A stretch of DNA of 64,000 nucleotides from Riptortus pedestris (Eukaryota > Arthropoda > Insecta > Hemiptera > Alydidae), in NCBI GenBank assembly GCA_019009955.1, contig CM032230.1, positions 111,173,501-111,237,500 of the forward strand. Direction: 5' to 3'. This document shows positions 1-8,718 of the stretch, in pieces; the stretch's first letter is position 1, and every line of letters begins with the position of its first letter. Under the pieces are notes generated by a model. It saw nothing but the letters and a program-made list of their open reading frames with translations, was not told the origin of the DNA and did not search any database. Made by a program: the position numbers and the translations under genes.

Positions 1-1150
1 CTGCTTTACACTAGAATGGAGGTTAGAAGAAAGAAAACCCAACTGAACTGGAAGCAATGATAACTAAAGCACTGAATCATCATTTTTGTAAGAAATAGAA
101 CTGATGATGTTATAAAATGTAAAAAATTTAAATTAGGCAACCATTGTTCTAATAACCAGACAGAAATTATTGCCGTCTTACAGGCTCTAAAGTATGTAAA
201 TGAAATGGACTTGCAACCAAACACTTACATTCTACTACACTCTGACAGTCAAATGCTTTTACACAAACTAGGCAACAGGAAAAACCACGACGAACATATA
301 GAACAAATACGCCACAATATAACACAATTAAAATACTGACTGACTTTCATTCACTTCAAATGGGCCAAGGCACATACAGGAATTATGGGCAATGAAATAG
401 CCGATATCCAAGCCAAAAGTGCCTCTAAAAGTAGTGAAGAAGTAATTTTCAATAAAATTACTCCAACTGTGTTGAAGTCTTTGCTGGGATAAAAAAGATT
501 TAACTTGTGGCAACAGCGATGGAAACAAACAGATAAAGGATTACATCTAAAATTATATATCCCTGTTTAAAAAAAAAAAAAAACAATATCTCACTATCCC
601 AACATACATTTTATCTAACGAAATTACTAACTGAACACTTACTCACTCAAATACTTGTAAATGCGACACATTACACTTAACAGACTCAAGACATACAAAG
701 ACAGCTGAAGACCTAAATTTATTAAGAGCAATAGCCTATGATATTCTTAAGCTGAGAGAGGAAAAGATAATAAAAAATTAATATTATGTAATTTTGTTTA
801 TTGGTTATTTAATTGTATTCGTTAATTGTTCTTAATAAATGTTTTTTTAGTCAAGTTTAGTTTTCGTGTTCTTATTTACATTTGTAATATATATATATAA
901 TATAAAAATTGTTAAAGGTTTTGTCAAAATTTACATATAATGCAAAAATATGAATGGGATGTTCAGAAAATAAAATCCCTCCACATAGGGTAACTATGTA
1001 GAGGAAATACATAAAAAAAAGTACTGAAGATATGATGATCTGAAGTTCTCTAAAAGTAAAACATTTTACATGATGGAAGTATAAGAAATTATCTACCTTT
1101 TATCCTTCATTATCCCTATGTACATAACACACCCTTACCTTTACAAATTA
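1..1150. repeat. Dispersed repeat, split by a LINE insertion
   Basis: The segments at about 1-77 and 1020-1150 together match one continuous stretch at 7594-7765. Shared landmarks are the GAACTGG stretch, the CTGAAG junction and the TTTTACATGATGGAAGTAT block. The copy at 7594 has nothing at the point where this copy carries 78-1019, so it serves as the uninterrupted form. I do not recognise the family. Confidence 0.6.
78..1019 (+). pseudogene. 5'-truncated non-LTR retrotransposon (LINE) with RNase H domain
   Basis: From 145 the plus frame reads as the RNase H domain that ends the polyprotein of I/R1/Jockey-type LINEs. The three acidic-site blocks are in order: SNNQTEIIAVLQAL, LLHSDSQ, and AHTGIMGNEIADIQAK. 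This enzyme degrades RNA in the RNA-DNA hybrid during target-primed reverse transcription. The copy is dead: in-frame stops lie at 337-339 and 490-492, a frameshift follows near an A run at 570, and the reverse transcriptase is absent. The element ends in an A-rich tail (about 1004-1019) directly before the resumed host repeat. The left host arm ends in CACTGAA and the right resumes with TACTGAA, consistent with a short target duplication. Confidence 0.72.
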
Positions 1151-1974
1151 CGTCCAAACGAGGGAGAGGGGGGTTACAATCTTTAAATATACAAATTAAA
1201 TATTTAAATTTACTAATAAAATTTCATAATAAAGCCCAGATCCTTTCCTTGAAGAATCATTGACGATTAACCATATGACTCCCTTGATTAACCAGCATAT
1301 CTGCCTTGGAAGAAGTAGCCAACTGGCAATAGTCTACAAAGGTGATGGAAGAGAAAGAAACAGCTGATCGCTGGGAGGGCTGAGTTGAGTAAGTCGTGTT
1401 TGTAAACACTTCCACTTTAAAAGCTTCCGCCATCTTGACTCGCCCCCAGTAAGCCTTTATCCAACGTCGGGCTTAATAATTATTCACAAACAAAACCTTT
1501 AAAATTCATTAAAGACTAATAGAGTCAATGATTGAATCTCTTTCTGTTCATTACACTAATATTTAAACAGCCTACTTTGGATAGGTTTTCCTCTTCAAAC
1601 AGCATTCAGAGTTTATTTTGTGTTAAATTAAATAAAAGTAGATTCATTGCACTGTTGGATTCAATGCCAGTTGTTTAAATGGCATTGAATCCAACTGTGT
1701 AAGCAAATAATGAATATTTAATTTTAAAAAAAAAGATGTTTGTATAGTTTAATTTTAGTTTCAAATTTTAGATGAAATAAAAAGAAATGTATAAATTAAG
1801 TAAATAAGTTTTCCTTTCTTTTATAAGCAAAGTTCTATTTCCGTAATTGTGATAAAAATGGCTTATATTATTATTAAATGATTATTATTATTATTATTAT
1901 TAAATAGAATAAAATAGCTTTATTCCTGGTTTCATTATCAGAGCTCCACAGTGAAAGTAAAAACATTAAATTAA
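1151..1974. other. No gene seen; contains one perfect hairpin
   Basis: AT-rich sequence without a supportable frame. The one structured item is a perfect inverted repeat with 16-bp arms at 1654-1669 and 1680-1695 and a 10-nt loop; the arm reads GTTGGATTCAATGCCA. A short (ATT)n run lies near 1880-1902. Confidence 0.6.
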
Positions 1975-2200
1975 ATTTTATTTATTTACATCCTCATTAT
2001 GATACTATGGCAAATTGGGACAAGTTATCTACAGGTTACCACCGTTTTCTAGCAAGGGTGGGAGTACGGATTTTATTGGTTTCGTAACTAAATAAATTAC
2101 TGTAAGCCTAGAGTGGCGAAAATGGAACTCGCCACTCTAGGTTTACCACGTGGGATTAAGACAAACACACTTTAACTCACACGGCCAATAACAATGTAAT
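1975..2200 (-). mobile_element. tRNA-derived SINE, degenerate copy
   Basis: Read on the minus strand, this carries the window's SINE: a tRNA-like head at the high-coordinate end, then the body with the diagnostic 'gtggtaacctgtagataacc' block near 2025. The head is rearranged: the T-arm region is present in two inverted pieces (CCTAGAGTGGCGA and CTCGCCACTCTAGG, about 2108-2145). RNA polymerase III would start at the head; this copy is too diverged to assume activity. Confidence 0.7.
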
Positions 2201-2623
2201 AACTTTAAAATAAATTTCAGAAACAAAAAATTCCTATTTCAGTTATTTATTTTTGACACATTTTTGATTTAAAACTCTAAAAATAATGATAACACAGCCA
2301 GAGACCGATTGCGATAGTTGAATTGTTCAAAATAGTACATAAATGCAGACATTTAGTAAGACTTGTTGAATGTTTTAGGTTTTAGTGAGTTGGGAAGGTT
2401 ACACACTCGAATTAACAACTTCCAAGGATATCCGCCACTGGCATTTGCATAATTAGGAATCCTGGTAGCCAAAGGAACGCTGACCACTATCATTCTGTGT
2501 AATTATGAACATGTTCTTTATAAAACGTAGAATATAACTAACTGTCAGGTAATCGCGTGCGAAAATGTAAAAAACGAATTCGATATTAATAAGCTATGTG
2601 CCAGGTGAAATTTTCAATCGATT
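2201..2623. other. No gene seen
   Basis: AT-rich intergenic sequence between a SINE and a repeat fragment. I see no frame, RNA gene or repeat that I can defend. Confidence 0.5.
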
Positions 2624-2770
2624 TCACAGCAGTGTTGTTGGAAGTAAAGAATATTGTGTACTTGGGGAGAGAAAAAGACGTCCAATTCTTCACAATTTTT
2701 TGTTATTTCAGCGCTAAGCGCTTTCGAACACTATTGTCTCAATTTTCTGAGCTACACATGAAAAACAATA
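2624..2770 (+). repeat. Penelope-type terminal palindrome fragment
   Basis: Shares the arm 'gacgtccaattcttcacaa' with the palindrome at 31237-31470 and, inverted, with 6060-6110. It ends in a CGCTTTCGAA motif followed by sequence (to about 2770) that also occurs at 6005-6050 beside the Penelope-like coding fragment. A short plus frame here (2596-2841) is not a gene; it translates repeat sequence. Confidence 0.45.
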
Positions 2771-2859
2771 ACATTAATAAAATCTCTATACATAACAACA
2801 GGAGCATCATGTTAATATCAATAAATAAAAACACAAAATAAATATCTAACAGAAGTGAA

Positions 2860-3088
2860 GGGGCTCAGGTTAGCCATGCGAGTTAAAGCGTTGACCTTTA
2901 TCTCACATGGCAACCCAAGAGTAGCGAGTTCGATTCTTGCCTGGGCAAAGGAAATTATTTAGTGACGAAATTCAATAAATAATATCCTAAAAGCCCACCC
3001 TGGCTAGAAAAGGGTGGTAACCTGTAGATAACCCGTCCCAATTAGCCTGAGTTGCAAAAGGTGGACGTTAATACATAATAATAATAAT
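2860..3088 (+). mobile_element. tRNA-derived SINE, full length, with 9-bp target duplication
   Basis: The head folds as a class II (Ser/Leu-like) tRNA: acceptor-like GCTCAGG pairs with CCTGGGC, followed by an A-box-like GAGTTAAAGCG, a long variable region, and a T-arm with loop TTCGATT (B box). The body then runs through the CCCACCCTGGCTAGAAAAGG block and ends in an (ATA)n tail. Direct repeats AGAAGTGAA at 2851-2859 and 3089-3097 flank it exactly, which shows retroposition. SINEs have no protein and borrow a LINE's machinery. The same family recurs at 1975, 20690, 20935, 21955, 31000, 40242, 47712 and 60242. Confidence 0.88.
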
Positions 3089-3180
3089 AGAAGTGAATAT
3101 AATAAATGGACTTATATGAAATCCTAAATAAAATAAAATACGGTGAGTGAGAGATCCATTGAGATATAGCTAAAAAAATT
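3089..3180. other. Spacer between SINE and palindrome
   Basis: Short AT-rich spacer that includes the right SINE target duplication; nothing else seen. Confidence 0.4.
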
Positions 3181-3466
3181 TACTGTTGTCATACCTGTCG
3201 GTAGACACCGTCGTCACTGGCTGATGTTCGAATACAGCTGGCAATCGCTTTCGATGCAATGGCATCATCTTCAAGCCCGTCAAAAGTTGTTCTGAGTTAG
3301 ATGTCTGATGGTCAGTATCATAAAACCTATTGACCAACAGACATCTAACTCAGTACAACTTTTTTGACAGGCTTGAAGATGGTGTCATTGCATCGAAAGC
3401 GCTTGCCAGCTGTACTCGACTATCTGCCAGTGACGACGGTCTTCACCGACAGGTATGACAACAGTA
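3181..3466. repeat. Long inverted repeat beside a Penelope-like element
   Basis: Two arms of about 133 bp (3181-3313 and about 3331-3466) form a near-perfect palindrome with a loop of about 17 nt. Both arms hold GAAGATG...TCGAAAGCG (inverted on the left). It lies at the 3' side of the minus-strand Penelope-like frame. Penelope-like elements often end in inverted or tandem pseudo-LTR copies, so I infer this is the element's terminus. A stand-alone foldback element is the alternative. Confidence 0.55.
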
Positions 3467-3479
3467 TCATTTATACGGG

Positions 3480-4079
3480 CGGTTCTAACCCTTTATTTGA
3501 TTTGCCAAATATTTACTGACCTACTTGCATGCGCTCATAGGAAAAGACTGTAAGTGATTGGCTGGCGCGCGGGAGATAACACCGAGGTCCAGTATCCCCA
3601 CCATTGCAGACTTATAGCAATCGATCTTCTTGTTCAAAGAGCGATTACCATTAAGCTTCTTGTTCATCGCAATCTCCAGACCTTCCAATGAACATAGTTT
3701 TTTACCTTTCTTGGTCTCATGTAGCACACACACACTTCATGAGCTCCTTTACTATGGCCCTTTTGTTCTTGATGGCAGAAAAATTCCGAATCTGAGCGAT
3801 AACCATGTTCTCTACAACGGTTAAGACCCTTTGCATGTACCACACACTATTTTGTACACACCGGACCTCTGTTTTATATCGATAGGATCTTCGGCCTTGC
3901 ATAGCATATCGCCCAGATTCGGTCCGCTCTTATATGCTACTCCCACTCCAATCTTACTTAGTATGCATCTTATTTTCTCAGAGAGTTTTCCTAAATATAG
4001 AATAGCGCACCAACAAGATTTATGGACCTCCGTTCATAAATGCCATGGATGAGGGAGGTTTCAAATCCATTAGTTTTGG
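3480..4079 (-). pseudogene. Penelope-like C-terminal part with broken GIY-YIG endonuclease
   Basis: Minus-strand translation gives the linker KIGVGVAYKSGPNLGDML, then KAEDPIDIKQRS, then GVYKIVCGTCKGS. The last is the GIY half of a GIY-YIG nuclease with its cysteine pair (codons for GVY near 3854-3862). In Penelope-like elements this nuclease nicks the target DNA. Directly after KGS the frame breaks with stops, and the YIG half that should follow is deleted, so the nuclease is inactive. Beyond the break another frame continues to a stop near 3521 (LCSLEGLEIAMNKKLNG region). An additional frameshift lies near 4010. Several unrelated short frames on the plus strand here are shadows. Confidence 0.65.
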
Positions 4080-4084
4080 CGACG

Positions 4085-5885
4085 CACGGTGGTCTGAAAT
4101 GGCCGGTTTGGCGAAAAAATTACATATCAAACAACATATTATTTTTTCTTTTTGAAGAGTCTGGTATAAATAAAGACACACTTATATCTGATGTATATTA
4201 TGATTTATTTACAAGACTAATGAAAAATTCTTTGCTTTATAAGATTAAACAACTTCATGTAATTTTATATAATTTTTTTAAAAACTAATGTATTTCCTAT
4301 AAAATTTATTCAATTAATAATAAAAGTTTTTTCACTTCTGGATGGAAATCAATGGATGTCTTTAGTTGTAGGCTCTTTGCGAAATTTATTAATGTAGGGG
4401 TCTGACGTCACAAGTAGCATATGAAAAACATCTTCGTTAGTCGAAATTCTACTACATTTTCTTGATTTGTTGAGACGATATTGACGGTAATCTTTGTTGC
4501 GCGCCTCCTGTGCCTCTTCAGTCAACATCCCTATCGGCAACATCGCAGCTGAAATAATGGTGCTTCTGTGCCAAAGAACCTTGTGCACAGTATTAGGCAT
4601 GTTGTACCATCTATATAAATTTACAAATAAAGTGGCAGTTTCTTGACAATAATTTCCAAATTTTGCTGGATCTACAGCAGCGCCACTGTTGATTACATCC
4701 AGGATAACTCCAAAACGGTGAATAAGTTCTTCATTCACTCCAGTTTTATTAGCTGTAGTAGGTGAATCTTGAAAAAATCGTCGTGAGGTATTCCCATCAT
4801 TGGTTGTACCCATACCTTGCTTCACCATGTCAACATCAAACTTGTTTTGAATTTCACGTTTGGTGTCTTCCATTACTTGTTTGGTGTCCTTCGTTGTTCT
4901 CCATTCTTGAAACGGTAATCTATATGCAATTTTCAAAACACACTCCATAAATTTAATTCTTGCTCCGTAATATTTCTAATTCGTTCATCTGAGAAGGTTT
5001 AGCTTTGCATGTCGGACAAACAGCCATGGATGATGTCTCAGTTAGTGACTGTGTGACTTTTCCATCGATCATTGAGAGAACCATTTCATTTAAATACCTG
5101 CTAACTTCATCCAAGTCCTCCGGAGTTAGATAAGGGTAATCACTTTTCAATTGTTTTAAACACTTAACAACATCACGGTCACTTGCTAATATTATATCAA
5201 CTATTTCTCGATATGTGCAATGAAAATTTTCCATTATGAAACAAAAATATCTTGGATGTTAACCTTTCTCATTGGAACAGTTCAAGAGACTAAGGAAAAT
5301 AAATAAATAACATCGACTGGGGGTATTAGTGCTTTTGTTTACTTTTGAACAGCTCAATCTTTTAATACTCGAGTTGGAATTATTGAATCACAAACCACAG
5401 AGGCAAGTTGGGGCAGGTAAATCCAATTAGGTCTTTTAGATAAAGGTATTAGTACTATTTTTAGACAAGAATGAAAACGGAGCATGACGGAGCTCAATAG
5501 TTGTGGATTACTAAACATTCGTAAACTTTGTTGTTTGACCATCTACTTAAAATTTTTGTATTTAATTGTAAACCAAAAATTGCAACTGAACAAAGCGTTT
5601 GCTGTTTTTTAGGCATGTTGTAGAAACGGAAAAAAATATATAAAATTATAGCTTTGTTTTATAACAGATTTTTTAAAAGCAAAATAGGAGCCATACTGTT
5701 ACTCTAAAAAAATATGTGTACGTATGTGACGAATTGTTTGATCTGTTAAATAACATAAAATGCACGACCACCCTTCCTAATCATGGGGTTGTAATACTCA
5801 ACTATTCAGCCTTCAAGATATTCACTTCATTTGTTTTTTTAAAAATTTCGAAAAATCGATTTTTTTCGCCTCGTTGACCACTGTG
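4085..5885 (-). mobile_element. Transib DNA transposon with RSS-like ends
   Basis: Both ends are defined. The left begins CACGGTGGTC at 4085; the right, read inward from 5885, begins CACAGTGGTC. A 5-bp duplication CGACG flanks the element (4080-4084 and 5886-5890), the duplication length expected for Transib. Each terminal heptamer is followed by an A-rich nonamer-like block at fixed spacing: 22 bp on the left and 12 bp on the right. The internal transposase is decayed (4349-5234). Transib is the transposon superfamily related to the vertebrate RAG1 recombinase. The element sits inside a Penelope-like frame, which fixes its boundaries. Confidence 0.8.
4349..5234 (-). pseudogene. Transib (RAG1-core-like) transposase remnant
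   Basis: Two minus frames abut. The upstream one (5234-4953, 93 aa) carries MIDGKV, whose Asp is a candidate for the second catalytic acid, followed 16 residues later by the zinc-type CPTCKA pair that matches the CTLC zinc region of RAG1. The downstream one (4948-4349, 199 aa) has GTTNDGNTSRRFF and EEAQEARNKDYRQYR, where EARNK aligns with ESGNK of RAG1 and supplies the catalytic Glu. Transib transposase cuts at the CAC ends by a hairpin mechanism. The segment between the two parts is shortened (roughly 30-40 residues missing) with a frameshift near 4950, and the N-terminal half with the first Asp is not found. The protein is therefore inactive. Confidence 0.72.
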
Positions 5886-5890
5886 CGACG

Positions 5891-6051
5891 TGCTTTATGA
5901 ATTCGATTTCTCTTCTATGGTCCTCCATTGACAGCGGCAAGGTCAGTAGCCGATCTATATAGTAAATGAAATCTACCTCTATGTAGTAGCCTTCAGCCTT
6001 GTTTTTCAAGTGTAGCTCTGAAGTTGGTGACAATAGTTTTCGAAAGCGCAT
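5891..6051 (-). pseudogene. Penelope-like fragment upstream of the Transib insertion
   Basis: The minus frame reads YYIDRLLTLPLSMEDHRREI then EFIKHV, a block found just after the reverse transcriptase domain of Penelope-like elements (leucine-proline 'LTLPLS' followed by a helical segment). Its continuation lies on the far side of the Transib at 4079 and below. The first ~25 residues of the apparent frame (6051-5976) translate repeat sequence and are not part of the protein family. Confidence 0.5.
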
Positions 6052-6120
6052 ATCGCCGAAATAAAAACTTTGTGAAGAATTGGACGTCTTTTTCTCTCTT
6101 CAATTGATTAGGTTCATACT
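5976..6120 (+). repeat. Palindrome-family repeat at the Penelope fragment's 5' edge
   Basis: Contains GTAGCTCTGAAG...TTTTCGAAAGCGC and the arm 'gaagaattggacgtcttt', matching the right arm of the long palindrome at 31237-31470 in the same orientation. It marks where the 5'-truncated Penelope-like copy begins. Confidence 0.5.
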
Positions 6121-6851
6121 TCCGTCGATTTGCTGACAACTGTAACTACAACTAATCACGCATTAACAGGGAACATCTCTCCTAGTTGATTGTTCTAAGA
6201 AATGACCTCCCACTTGTCAGATATATTACATTTCTAGGAAGACCCAGTTGATTTCATCTCAAAAGCAACTTTGGACCCTGTCTTTCAAAACATTTAATAA
6301 GTAAAAAAAAAATAAGATGACTCTTCAAAATGACTGATTCAACGTAAAATGTCCCATTTGATTTCATATCAACAGTAACTTTGGACACTGTCTTTAAACA
6401 TTTTGAACCTGAAAAAAAATTCCTTTTAAGAATGACCGATTCTATTTAAAATTTCGTAACTTTAAGAATATCAACTCCTTTGCCAAAAGAGTTGATATTC
6501 CAAACCATCTCTATAAATGTTTATTCTAGCTCCTAACAACCGTCAAAAAGGCGAATTTGTTTTTTTGATCAAACCATCTCTGAAAACAAATACGGACACT
6601 TAACTACGAGATTACGGGCATATGGTGGGTAACTGTCACTGGACAAGGAATCTTGACAAGTCAACGTTGTGACAGAAAATTACAAAATCAAGTCCTTTGT
6701 ATTTTGATGAGTTCTGGGATGGCAAAATGGAGTCAGAACGAAGAAAACATTCGATTAAGCCTATAATCAGCTTGGTCTTCGAATTATAGTCTACATTGGA
6801 GCTTGGAGTTACAGACCCATAAAACAGAATCAAATGCAGTCAAAGAATAAA
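6121..6851. other. No gene seen; one perfect hairpin
   Basis: AT-rich. A perfect inverted repeat with 12-bp arms (GAATATCAACTC at 6466-6477, GAGTTGATATTC at 6489-6500) and an 11-nt loop. Two diverged copies of a short block (CATTTGATTTCAT..AAC.GTAACTTTGGAC) recur near 6245-6285 and 6350-6400, a local duplication. No coding evidence. Confidence 0.5.
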
Positions 6852-7500
6852 ATTCTCTTACGCATGGACTGCGTAAACTAAGCAAATTCCTCACTTTCAG
6901 GTATAAGACACAACTGATCTCATCTCAACACATACTGTCCATTGCTGTGAAAGCAGACAACAAGAAAGTACGAATAACTTGCTTAATACTTGAGTTACGA
7001 AAAAATGTATACAACAAAAACTGTTATTAGATAGATTAACAAGATTGGTAATATAACATTTTGCCATTCCGCTCATTATAAAGTATTAGTGAATTTTCGA
7101 ATCCCCTCCTTTTAACCCTCACTATTCCAGGTCCGATTTCAGCCAATGACACATATGATCTTAGGAATTAACAGAAACGGTTAAATATTAAGTATTGTAT
7201 ATATCAAATAAACATTTTCCAGACAAGAACGTAAATTCATCATTGATGGCGTCATTACACAACGACTGTGTATGTATCTCGCTTAAGAAAGGTTCTTCTT
7301 GATCTTTAGTTTCATATAAAACCCGAGTTTGGTAAACGACAATACAAAATTTTCAACTGTTAGAGTGGTGGTCGTATGTATAGACCATTTTTAACTGACC
7401 TCATTTTCGTTATCTCCTAGGTAGATCGATGGGCATTTGAGGGAAGTTTTCAAAAATCTCGTCACGAGTACAACCTCAATAGCAGGTTTCTCTTTAGGCC
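6852..7500 (-). mobile_element. HINE-like element, diverged
   Basis: The left end has the family hairpin-end motif (ACGCATGGACTGCGTAAACTAAGCAAATTCC) in diverged form. The core has CCTTTTAACCCTCACTATTCCAGGTCCGATTTCAGCC, and the far end has the GACCTCATTTTCGTTATCTCC and GAGTACAACCTCAATAGC blocks. The (TA)n core is reduced to a few bases. An old copy. Confidence 0.6.
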
Positions 7501-7593
7501 CTTATTGCAGAGGACATTCGAAATCGCAGTGCAATGTTTATTTCTATTACTGCAGGTGCTCACTCAGTGAAACCTTTTCACCTAGAAACCTGT

Positions 7594-7765
7594 TAGACAC
7601 TAGAAATGAGGTTTGAAGAAGGAAGACACTACTGAACTGGCAATAATAACTAGAGTACTGAAGATAAGACAGTGGTCTGAAAAGTTCTATAAAAGTAAAA
7701 TATTTTACATGATGGAAGTATGAGAAATGATCTAATTGTTATTCTACACTATTTCTATGAACATA
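7594..7765 (+). repeat. Uninterrupted copy of the repeat at 1-1150
   Basis: Matches 1-77 and 1020-1150 in order but lacks the LINE fragment, so it is the paralogous empty site for that insertion. Family not recognised. Confidence 0.6.
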
Positions 7766-8718
7766 ACACACCCTACATAATAAAATCCTTAGTAATTATC
7801 AAAACTTGTACTGATCACTTGAAATTCATCAAAAGTGAATCTTGCGTTAACAAGTGTCCCCTAAGGAACAACTGTACATCAATACAAAATCCTTCATCTT
7901 CTTATTATTTCCTATAATCAAACCTGAAGGAAATATAAGCTATAAATTATATATTCTGACACATTGAATGTCACGTCCGACCTTTAGCGTGACCTCACAG
8001 AATGTATTCAACAGAAAGAGAAGAATATTACGTCACGAATATATTAGCATTTAAAGGTCCAACTGGATTAAAAAAAAAAAAAATGAGATCTTCTTTCTTT
8101 GGCGAGGATAGTATATAGAAAACTGACGTTTGCGTTGGCTGAGCAGATTTTCAGAGGAAACACTGGAGGATAGGAAAATCAGTACCATATAATATTCTTG
8201 TTATTATAAGTAGGACTGTAAAATGTCTTAGGTCTACAGTTATTAATCAATGTGCTACAATTATTTTCAATAACTAAAATATTTACTTCTGTTTCTACTA
8301 TTCTATTAAATATTCTTTGTAGGTTTATGTTTCAATTGATACTGATAGTACTCGTGTATCGAGAATGTTATACTGTTAGTGGAATTTTTAGCCTGTCAGG
8401 CTAAATATAATAGTATAACATTACCGAGTTTCTTAACAAGAATGTATTGTCTACTTGCTAAGAAATCCTGTAAGATGATTAGTATGGTTTCACGGTCTTC
8501 CAAACTGGGGTAAAACATGGCTCGTGTTATCCGAGGTAATGAGCAATTATAGGATTAATGAAATTTTCAACAAATATTCACAGTTTCCTTTTGAGCACTG
8601 CCTAGATTGTAAACGTCCTCTCTTGGACGAGCCTTCCGTTGAGCCAGCACCTTTTGAGACCAAACTTTTATTCTCAGGTTCAAACACGTCAGTAAACATA
8701 AAAGACATTCACTCCCCC
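7766..8718. other. No gene seen; nested hairpin at 8365-8421
   Basis: Small frames here have no recognisable family. A hairpin has outer arms ATGTTATACT (8365-8374) and AGTATAACAT (8412-8421) and inner arms TTAGCCTG and CAGGCTAA. Confidence 0.5.

Larger units (their letters stand above)
3470..5975 (-). mobile_element. Penelope-like retroelement, 5' truncated, split by Transib
   Basis: The coding remnant runs on the minus strand from about 5975 (just after the reverse transcriptase domain) to about 3480 (GIY-YIG endonuclease end). A Transib element (4085-5885) sits inside it. If the Transib and one copy of its duplicated CGACG are ignored, the frame continues uninterrupted through the junction: EFIKHVA on one side runs on into KTNGF, a block typical of this position in Penelope-like proteins. 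The reverse transcriptase core is missing. Upstream of about 5976 the sequence switches to the palindrome-family repeat seen at 31.2 kb. Confidence 0.65.

Noticed and set aside
3190..3240. Possible hammerhead ribozyme (CTGATG near 3221)
   Set aside because: The CUGANGA core is altered and no GAAA arm with a cleavage triplet is found at the required places, although Penelope-like elements can carry such ribozymes.
5354..5542. 62-aa minus frame inside the Transib element
   Set aside because: It lies within the element and may be a piece of the transposase N-terminal half, but I could not match it to any conserved Transib block, so it is not annotated as such.
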